DNA from: Lolium rigidum
Taxonomy: Eukaryota > Streptophyta > Magnoliopsida > Poales > Poaceae
Direction of reading: 5' to 3'
NCBI RefSeq assembly: GCF_022539505.1
Contig: NC_061513.1
Coordinates: forward strand, 179,396,017-179,460,016
Length of the DNA stretch: 64,000 nt
Positions 56,016-64,000 of the stretch are shown piece after piece. Made by a program: the position numbers and the translations under genes. The notes under the pieces are model-generated. The model saw only the letters and a program-made list of their open reading frames with translations. It ran no database searches and was not told the origin of the DNA. Each line of letters opens with the position of its first letter. Position 1 is the stretch's first letter.

Positions 56016-57198
56016 AATCTACAAAATATTTGCAAAGAGTTTAGACTAAGTTTATGAAAAATTCAGTTTACTATTAATTTAAAATTAACTAGGTGAACTC
56101 CCACTCAAAACAATATCCCTCGGATTGTCTTTAGTGATTACACACACCAAATCAACTACACCAAGTACAATCATCACGTGAGAACATGTAGTTTCAATGG
56201 CGAACATCAACATGTTCATCATATCATCTATATGATTCATGCTTAACCTTTCGGTATTGCATGTTCTGAGGCAATGTCTGTACATGCTAGGCTCGTCAAG
56301 TCAAAACCTAGTTTCTGCATGTGCAAAACTGGCTTGCACCCGTTGTATGCACACGTTGAGTTTATCACACCCGATCATCACGTGATGCTTCAAAACAACG
56401 AGTCTTAGCAACGGTGCTAACTAAGGACGAACACTTTATTATCTTGATTTTTAGTGAGAGGGATCATCTTATAATGCTACGGTCGTGATCTAAGATATAT
56501 AAGATGCATAAAAGGATTAACATCACATGCAATTCATAATGTGATATGACATGGCCCTTTTGTCTTTGCGCCTTTGAGCTTCATCTCCAAAGCACGTACA
56601 TGATCTCCATCATCAACGGGCATGATCTCCATCAACGTCGGCGTAGCGTCAAGGTCAATGGCGCCGTCTTCATGGTTGTTCACCATATGTAGCAACTATT
56701 ACAACTACTTTGAAATAATACTACAACATGAAATATAAAGACAACCATAAGGCTCCTGCCAGTTGCCACAATACAATAATGATCTCTCATACATATTTAT
56801 CATCACATCATGGCCATATCACATCACCAAACCCTACAAAAACAAGTTAGAAGCCTCTAATTTGGTTTGCATATTTTACGTGGTTTAGGGCTTTCGAGTA
56901 ATATCCAATCTACCTACGAACATGAACCACAACGCTGATACTAGTGTTGTCAATTAAAATCGTAAATTGAATCTTAACTATGGTGAGAGAGACATACACC
57001 CGCAAAGCCACTTATGCAATACTAGTTGCATGTCGAGCGTGGAGCAAGTCTCATGAACGTGGTCATGTAAAGTTAGCCCGGGCCGCTTCATCCCACCATA
57101 CCTCAAGATGCAAAGTACACATAACAAAAGACAACAAAAGCATCAACGCCCACAAAACCATTGTGTTCTACTCGTTCAACTGATCTATGCATATACAC
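56016..57198 (-). mobile_element. Copia-C2 untranslated leader
   Basis: About 1.2 kb between the primer site and gag, without supported ORFs, colinear with copia-C1 35264-36400. Long structured leaders are usual in BARE/Angela elements. Confidence 0.85.
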
Positions 57199-57211
57199 GG
57201 CTCTGATACCA
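57199..57211 (-). other. Copia-C2 primer-binding site, tRNA-iMet
   Basis: TGGTATCAGAGCC on the minus strand, one nucleotide from the LTR end (TGTAGGG at 57213 on the plus strand). Confidence 0.92.
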
Positions 57212-57212
57212 G

Positions 57213-58609
57213 TGTAGGGATTCGTAGCATAGAAAACAAAAAAATTCCTACCGCAATAACGAATAACTAGCCAAGATCTAATCTAGTATATGGTAGCAAC
57301 GAGGTGTAGATAATCATACCCTTGAAGATCGCTAAGCATTAACGAGATTAGATCTCGTGGTTGATGTAGTCGATCACTTGCCGCTTGCAAAAGCGCGTAG
57401 AAGATCTTGACGGTGGCACAGTCGGGCAGCACCTCCGCACTCGGTCACACGTTCGGTGTTGATGACGACATCCTTCTCCCTGTTCCATCGGGCAGCAGAT
57501 GTAGTAGATCCTCCTCGGAATCCTGCCAGCACGACGACATGGTGGTGGTGGTGGTGGAGATCTCCGGCAGTGCTTCGCCTAAGCACCGTGGGAGTATCGA
57601 GAGGAGAGGAGTGGCTAGGGTTTGGGGAGAGGGGGAACTTGGGGCGCCGGACTTGGTGCCCATGGGTGGTGAGGCTGGTGTGGTCGCCGACCCCTCCCTC
57701 TCCCTCTCATTATATAGGTGGAACCCCCTAGGGTTTGCCCAAAATTCGAATAAGAGTCCAACTCAAAACCTTCCATACGGGTGAAACCTAGGGGAAGTGG
57801 GACTCCTCCCTTTCCTTCCCCTATGGCCGACCATGATGGTGGAGTCCACCATGGACTCCACCTTCCCCTTTGGTCGGCCGGATAGGGTTGGTGGAGTCCA
57901 TCTGGGACTCCACCTTCCATGGTGATTTCTTCCGAAAGTTTCTAGAACATTCTAGCGCCTTCCATAAATGCACTGGATCATTTCCAAACTTGGAAAGTGA
58001 CTTCCTATATATGAATATTATTCTCCGGACCATTCCAGAACTCCTCGTGATGTCCTGGATCCCATCCGAGACTGTGAACAACATTCGAACTCCATTCCAT
58101 ATTCCATATCTACTTAAAACGACATCAAACTTTAAGTGTCACCCTACGGTTCGAGAACTATGCGGACATGATCGAGACTCCTTTCCGATCAATAACTAAT
58201 ATCAGGACCTGGAGATCCATAATAGCTCCCATATATTCAACGATGACTTCATGATCGAAAGAACCTTTCACATAAAATAACAATTCCCTTTGTCTCGCGA
58301 TATTTTACTTATCCAAAGTTTGATCGTAGGTATCTCCATACCTAGTTCAACCTCGTTACTGATAAGTACTCTTTACTCGTACCTTGATATGATATCTCTT
58401 GTGAACTAGTCACATGCTTGCAATGTAACTAGACATCATTCCACTGAGAGGGCCCAGAGTATATTTGTCCGTCATTAGGATGGACAAATCCCACTATTGA
58501 TACCAGTGCCTCTACCCTATACTTTCCGAACACTTAATGCCACCTTTATAACAACCCATTTACGTAGTAGTGTTTGGTGTCATCAAAATATCCATCCGGT
58601 GTAGGTGAT
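57213..58609 (-). mobile_element. Copia-C2 5' LTR, 3' part, minus strand
   Basis: The LTR portion matches copia-C1 33930-35249 in reverse orientation, with a TATA-like CTATATAAT on the minus strand at about 57709-57717. It stops at 58609 where gypsy-X2 is inserted; the upstream 370 bp or so of the LTR should lie right of the window. GC-rich ORFs at 57370-57920 are LTR sequence. Confidence 0.87.
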
Positions 58610-61600
58610 TGATACGTCTCAAACGTATCTATAATTTCTTATGTTCCATGCTACTTTTATGACAATACTCACATGTTTTATACATACTTTACATCATTTA
58701 TATGCATTTTCCGCCACTAACCTATTAACGAGATGTCGAAGAGCTAGTTGTTGTTTTCTGCTGTTTTTGGTTTCAGAAATCCTACAAAGGAAATATTCTC
58801 GGAATTGGATGAAATCAACGCCCAGGGTCTTATTTTTCCACGGAGCTTCCAGAAGACGGAAGAGGATACGAGGTGGGGTGACGAGGCGCCGACACCACAT
58901 GGCTGCGCGGCCTGGGTGGGGCCCGCGCCGCCCTATGTGTGGGGCCCCTGCGCCGCCCCCAACTCTGCCCTTCCGCCTACTTAAACTCTCCGTCGCGAAA
59001 ACCCTATTACCGAGAGCCACGATACAGAAATACTTCCAGAGACGCCGCCGCCAATCCCATCTTGGGGGATTCAGGAGATCTCCTCCGGCACCCTGCCAGA
59101 GAGGGGAATCATCACCGGAGGGCTCTACATCACCATGCCTGCCTCCGAACTGATGCGTGAGTAGTTCATCCTTGGACTATGGGTCCATAGCAGTAGCTAG
59201 ATGGTTGTCTTCTCCTCATTGTGCTATCATGTTAGATCTTGTGAGCTGCCTATCATGATCAAGATCTTCTATTTGTAATGCTGCATGTTGTGTTTGTTGG
59301 GATCCGATGAATATTGAATACTATGTCAAGTTGATTATCAATCCATCATATATATATGTTGTTTATGTTCTTGCATGCTCTCCGTTGCTAGTAGAGGCTC
59401 TGGCCAAGTTGATACTTGTAACTCCAAGAGGGAGTATTTATGCTCGATAGTGGGTTCATGCCTCCATTGAATCTGGGACAGTGACAGAAAGTTCTAAGGT
59501 TGTGGATGTGCTGTTGCCACTAGGGATAAAACATCAATGCTTTGTCTAAGGATATTTGTGTTGATTACATCACGCACCATACTTAATGCAATTGTGTGTT
59601 GTTTGCAACTTAATACTGGAAGGGGTGCGGATGCTAACCCGAAGGTGGACTTTTTAGGCATAGATGCATGCTGGATAGCGGTCTATGTACTTTGTCGTAA
59701 TGCCCTGATTAAATCTCATAGTAATTATCATGATATGTATGCATCTCTATTTGTCAATTGCCCAACTGTAATTTGTTCACCCAACATGCTATTTCTTATG
59801 GGTGAGACACCACTAGTGAACTGTGGACCCCGGTCCATTCTTTTACATCTAAATACAATCTACTGCAATCATTGTTCTCTACTGTTCTTCGCAAATAAAC
59901 ATCATCTTCCACACTATACATTTAATCCTTTGTTTACAGCAAGCCAGTGAGATTGACAACCTCACTGTTACGTTGGGGAAAAGTACTTTGATTGTGTTGT
60001 GCAGGTTCCACGTTGGCGCCGGAATCCCTGGTGTTGCACCACACTACACTCCATGTAACATCCCAATTTTTCAAAATTTCGAAACATCATGCATTTCATA
60101 CATGTGCATCATGACATTTTGCATTTAGTGAAAATTTAAAGTGCATTTCAAAAACCAAACCCTAAAATAGCGCTATTAGCCACTTATGCGTCTACGCGAA
60201 TTTTGGTTTTAAAATTATTCATTTTTGTTTCAAAAATGGTTCCAAAGTGAAGGATTTTTCACAAGGAGTCCAACGGTATCTTATTTGCATTTTTCCGATT
60301 TATTTTGGTGCCTCAAATGCTTTTTCAAATGCGAGAAAGAGATAGAAGAAAAAAAAAGAAAACGAACGGCAGCTGGGCCAACCCAATCGGCCAGCGGCCC
60401 AGCCAGCCGACCAGGCCCGCGCCGGCCACCTCTTCTCCCTCCCCTCCCCCTTCCCCCCTGGGCCGACCAGGCCAAGGCGGCCCAGCAGGCCACCGGCCCG
60501 GGCTAGGCCCCCCGCACGCACGCCAGGAGACTTCGTCTCCAACCGTCGCCCCGCTCCTCCCCACGCGCTGCACGCCCGCACGCACAGCAGCCGCCGGCAA
60601 CCTCCTCCCCCACTCGCCCCACGTCCCCATCTCGCCTCTCCTCTCCCGTCCAAGGACACCTCCATAAAGAGCCCGGCGTCCTCTCCCTTTTCCCCTCTTT
60701 TTCCCTCTCAAACACGCCGCCAGGCTCGCAAAATTTCTCGCCGGAGTTCACCTCGCCGCGCCGCCTCCAGCCGGCCATTGCCGCCGGCCGGGACCTCCCC
60801 AAGCCGCGCTGCGGCAACCATCAGCACCGCAGCGACGACCCGCACGTCGTCCGCCCCTTCCTCGCCGCCGGGAACCACTGAAGCGCCGCCGACCATCGCC
60901 ACCGGCGAGCTCACCTCGCCGCCGGCCACGTCAGCCGCCACCTCGCCGCCACGCGTACGCCCAGTCAGTGCCACGTGAGCACCCCCCCTTTTTTTCTTTT
61001 TATTTCTTTCCTATTCTGTCAACAGATCTGAGCCGTATATTTTATGAAGATCCAACGGTTTACAGAGGCTGATCCGCGCGAAGGGGTACGCACCATGTGT
61101 CAGGGACACACCCTAGTTTGCGTTTAATCTCTGTTTCGATAGTCCGCGCTTTGCGAAAATCATATCCAGAGATCCGTATGTCCAAAAATCACAAACTTTA
61201 TACCGTTGGAATCCTAAAAATATAAGGAACAATTTGGAACAATAAAATGTGGACTTACAGAAGTTTGAGATTCATCCATATTTAAATGCCTAATCGGACT
61301 ATATCACCCATAAAATGAGATCTACATACCCTTTTCGGGTGATTCCTTTTGCATATGATTGCAAATGTTATCCTCTGTCCAGTAGTACCAAAACCATCAT
61401 TTGTATACTGTACCAAAATACCATTTTCAATTAATGGTAGTTGCCCTTTGCTGGTGCGACATAGATGGTTCGCAATAATACAACCAACCATAAAACATGA
61501 CCATGACATCATGCATATAGTCACAACCAGAGATCATTAAATGGAGTGCACCTGTGTAAGTATCATATGCATCTCATGTCTATGCTTGTGCATTTGTGTT

Positions 61601-63120
61601 GTGCATTGTGTTTATGGTGTTATACATGTATGCTTGTAGATTGCGACTGTGACAGCTGCAACCTTTGTGATTGTGAAGATTGCAACTCCTCCCAGTGAAA
61701 AAGGCAAGTGACACACACCAAAAGTCCCAGTTTTAATTCTTGCACCGTAGTGTTTTTATAGTAGACATGTCTAGGGTTTATGCTTTGTGCTTGCTAGTAA
61801 ATCCTAGTAGTTTATCTACACCACTCCTAGACTCCCTTAGCCGCCATTAAATTTAGTTGTTACCTGCTATGTCATGGAAAAGGTTTTGATAGAGGTTAAG
61901 GAAAAACAACTAAGTTTAATGAATTACCTGGGTGAATGGTGGAGTTATGGAGAGGGTGGTCGTATCGTGGGGCGAGACCCCGGTGCTAGTGCACACTTGC
62001 GGAAAGTCACCCGGGCTTAAAGAGATTGTAGACAAATCTTGCTCATTAGCTTTCCGTACAACCACATGCTACTATGGCTCGGCTTGACAAAGTATGTTGT
62101 ATGAACCCGGATCCTAGGGGCCAGGTGGTGGTAGAGGGATACCGTATGTGGAACGGGGCCCTTAGGGAATGGTTCGGGTGATTACACACGAAGGTCTCGG
62201 CCACGGTCTGCACTCGTCCTCCGAGCAAAATGTGCATCGAGGTAGAAGGATTGACCTGGCCATGTGGGTAAAGGTGTACAACCTCTCGAGAGTGTAAATC
62301 TAAGTACTTAGCCGTGTCCCCGGTTATGGACAACATGAGCGAACTGACAAGTCCTTGTTCGAAGATCTCCTCATCCCAATTTCTTAAATAAAATTTGATG
62401 GGTGAACAAGGGTAGGAAGGTACATTGGGGCTTTACCAATGTTACTGTTAATTGGTACATTGGGGATTTACCAATGTTACTATTATTTAGATTGAAAGAA
62501 AATGTTTTGATAAATGATAGGAAAAATTGGCTTTATGCAAAAAGAACCCGAGCTCTACCTGCCGTATGTGCACGTAGGTGTAGGATGCCTTTTGAGTCCA
62601 CAAAAGTGTCCTTGCCAATACAATTCCAAATGTATTGATTCCTTCGGGCTGCAACGTTTGATGTTGCAGTATCTCTAGCTCGCTGAAGAAGATGTTAGGA
62701 TCACGAGTCTTTGCCCAACATGTCTGCTCGTGGCATCCGTGAAGGAAGAGGACTCCATGCTATTTGCTTTCCGCTTGATGTTGAACTCTGATTTATGTTT
62801 ATGCTAGCCCTTGAGCTATGCAAGTTGTATCGAACTATTTTATTTCCGCTGGATCTTAGGTTGTAATGAAGACCTTTGCTACTTGGTATTTCATCTTAAA
62901 CTGTGTGTGCTAGCAGTTCGATCCAGGGACTAGCACTAATGCACAGGGACTTGCACTTTTTAAAGTGAGGTCACTACACTCCATCACCAACGACCTTCAC
63001 GTGGTCCTTGACTCCTACTGGTTCGATAAACCTTGGTTTCTTACTGAGGGAAAACTTGCTATTGTACGCATCACACCTTCCTCTTGGCGTACCCAACGGA
63101 TGTGTGCTTCACGCGTATCA
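58610..63120 (+). mobile_element. Gypsy-X2 5' LTR, interrupted by a gypsy-W solo LTR
   Basis: The LTR starts TGATACGTC at 58610 and ends GCGTATCA at 63120; without the insertion (60054-62978 and one TSD copy) it is about 1.58 kb, like X1. The pentamer before it is GTGAT, the expected half of its target duplication. It sits antisense in the copia-C2 LTR. GC-rich ORFs (58641-59160) are LTR sequence. Confidence 0.92.
60054..62978 (+). mobile_element. Gypsy-W solo LTR, 2.9 kb
   Basis: Starts TGTAACATCCC and ends GTCACTACA, with TG...CA ends and perfect 5-bp flanks CTCCA at 60049-60053 and 62979-62983. The uninterrupted site is visible in the related X1 LTR at about 5755-5775. There is no primer-binding site, gag or pol inside, so it is most simply a solo LTR left by recombination. 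A GC-rich island at 60360-60970 carries overlapping ORFs on both strands (up to about 128 aa, Pro/Ala/Arg-rich), without a recognised domain. An alternative is a non-autonomous LTR element of unusual form. Confidence 0.8.
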
Positions 63121-63131
63121 AGACTGTTTTC

Positions 63132-63149
63132 TGGCGCCGTTGCCGGGGA
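63132..63149 (+). other. Gypsy-X2 primer-binding site, tRNA-Asp
   Basis: TGGCGCCGTTGCCGGGGA is a perfect complement of the plant tRNA-Asp 3' end, 11 nt after the LTR. Confidence 0.92.
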
Positions 63150-63384
63150 GATCAAGACACGCTGCAAGGGGAGTCTCTCACTTCCAATCTCTTTACTTTG
63201 TTTCTGTCTTGCTTTACTTTATTTTATTTACTGCTTTGCTTGTTTCTTTATATCAAAAATACAAAAAATTACTTACTTTATTTTATTTACTGTCTTGTTT
63301 GCTTCTTATATCAAAAACACAAAAAAATTAGTTACTTGCATTTACTTTATTTAGTTTGCTTTACTTATTTCTATTACTGTTAAA

Positions 63385-64000
63385 ATGAATACTCCTGAAA
63401 ACACTAAGTTGTGTGACTTCACTAGCACCAATAATAATGATTTTAGATGCACTCCTATTGCTCCACCTGCTACTACAGCAGAATTCTATGAAATTAAACC
63501 CGCTTTACTAAATCTTGTTATGAGAGAGCAATTTTCTGGTGTTAGTTCTGATGATGCTGCTGCCCATCTTAATAATTTTGTTGAACTTTGTGAAATGCAA
63601 AAGTATAAGGATATAGATGGTGACATTATAAAACTGAAATTGTTTCCTTTCTCCTTAAGAGGAAGAGCTAAAGATCGGTTGCTGTCTTTGCCTAAGAATA
63701 GTATTGATTCATGGACTAAATGTAAAGATGCTTTCATTGGTAGGTATTATCCTCCTGCCAAAATTATATCTTTGAGAAGTAGCATAATGAATTTTAAGCA
63801 ATTGGATAATGAACATGTTGCTCAAGCATGGGAAAGAATGAAATCTTTGGTAAAGAATTGCCCTACCCATGGACTAACTACTTGGATGATCATCCAAACC
63901 TTCTATGCAGGATTAAATTTTTCTTCGCGGAACCTATTGGATTCAGCTGCTGGAGGTACTTTTATGTCCATTACTTTGGGGGCGGCAACAAAGCTTCTTG
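63385..64000 (+). CDS. Gypsy-X2 gag, partial, open to the window end
   Basis: ATG 63385 opens MNTPENTKLCDFTSTNNNDF. The frame is open for all 205 codons up to the window edge. It shows a Retrotrans_gag-type core: VMREQFSGVSSDDAAAHLNN, KLKLFPFSLRGRAKDRLLSL, DAFIGRYYPPAKIISLR, WERMKSLVKNCPTHGLTTW and DSAAGGTFMSITLGAATKLL. X3 gag is homologous but broken. The product would be the capsid protein of the cytoplasmic particle. The start is supported by the same MxTPENTKLC opening in X3 and A. The 260-bp stretch between primer site and ATG is T-rich leader with three near-copies of an ATCAAAAAYACAAAAA-type phrase. Confidence 0.9.
   Translation, partial: MNTPENTKLCDFTSTNNNDFRCTPIAPPATTAEFYEIKPALLNLVMREQFSGVSSDDAAAHLNNFVELCEMQKYKDIDGDIIKLKLFPFSLRGRAKDRLLSLPKNSIDSWTKCKDAFIGRYYPPAKIISLRSSIMNFKQLDNEHVAQAWERMKSLVKNCPTHGLTTWMIIQTFYAGLNFSSRNLLDSAAGGTFMSITLGAATKLL

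Noticed and set aside
58641..59160. 170-codon plus-strand ORF with Arg/Pro-rich C-terminus
   Set aside because: It lies wholly in the gypsy-X2 LTR; the same region in X1 and X3 gives shifted, unrelated frames on both strands.
60300..60974. Pro/Ala/Arg-rich ORFs of up to 128 codons on both strands
   Set aside because: The GC-rich island is open in many frames; no domain, and it lies inside an LTR.
1..64000. tRNA, rRNA or microRNA genes
   Set aside because: Short tRNA-like matches are retrotransposon primer-binding sites (13-18 nt complements of tRNA 3' ends), without cloverleaf structure.

Overview
This is plant nuclear DNA, almost certainly from a large-genome grass of the Pooideae (Triticeae or close relatives). 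Two Ty1/copia elements carry LTRs of the BARE/Angela/WIS type. Several Ty3/gypsy elements have LTRs bounded by TGATACG...CGTATCA and a primer-binding site complementary to the 3' end of tRNA-Asp, which is typical of the large gypsy families of wheat, barley and relatives (Sabrina/WHAM/Fatima type; I cannot settle the exact family names). I find no convincing host gene. The window is a nest of transposons, most of them broken. A run of exactly 100 Ns at 13479-13578 marks a scaffold gap. Family labels below (A, B, W, X, Y, Z, C) are mine.

Left block (1-25640): a diverged tandem repeat, an unexplained 98-codon ORF, then gypsy-A (LTR end 3595-3819, gag 4150-5235, protease 17571-18411), split by a pile of other elements: two pieces of gypsy-W (5236-5629, 17068-17570), a gypsy-X1 LTR (5630-7223), a gypsy-Y1 LTR (7838-9233), gypsy-Z with an intron-containing ORF of the 'putative gypsy type transposon' family (9394-13478), the gap, and a minus-strand gypsy-Y2 with gag and LTR (13579-17067). 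Gypsy-B follows on the minus strand (gag 19225-21687, leader 24390-25098, LTR 25099-25640). It is cut by a second gypsy-A LTR (21688-24374), which itself holds a Mutator-like element with long TIRs (21825-22856).

Middle block (25651-37531): copia-C1 on the plus strand. Its LTR is split by a complete 7.9 kb gypsy-X3 (25943-33854, TSD CAAGT) that has gag and protease but no visible reverse transcriptase or integrase. C1 keeps its tRNA-iMet primer site and a leader, but no gag follows.

Right-middle block (37532-52464): a PIF/Harbinger element whose transposase gene is interrupted by a 12.3 kb CACTA element (38096-50425). The CACTA has a TNP2-type transposase and a second, TNPA-position gene, both minus strand, both broken by frameshifts, and both preceded by a similar leader of about 110 bp. 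An extended inverted repeat made of the element's own subterminal motif lies midway between them.

Right block (52465-64000): copia-C2 on the minus strand (pol, gag, leader, LTR), truncated in RNase H by a second Harbinger fragment. Its LTR is split by gypsy-X2 on the plus strand, whose LTR holds a solo LTR of gypsy-W (60054-62978, TSD CTCCA). The X2 gag runs open off the window end.
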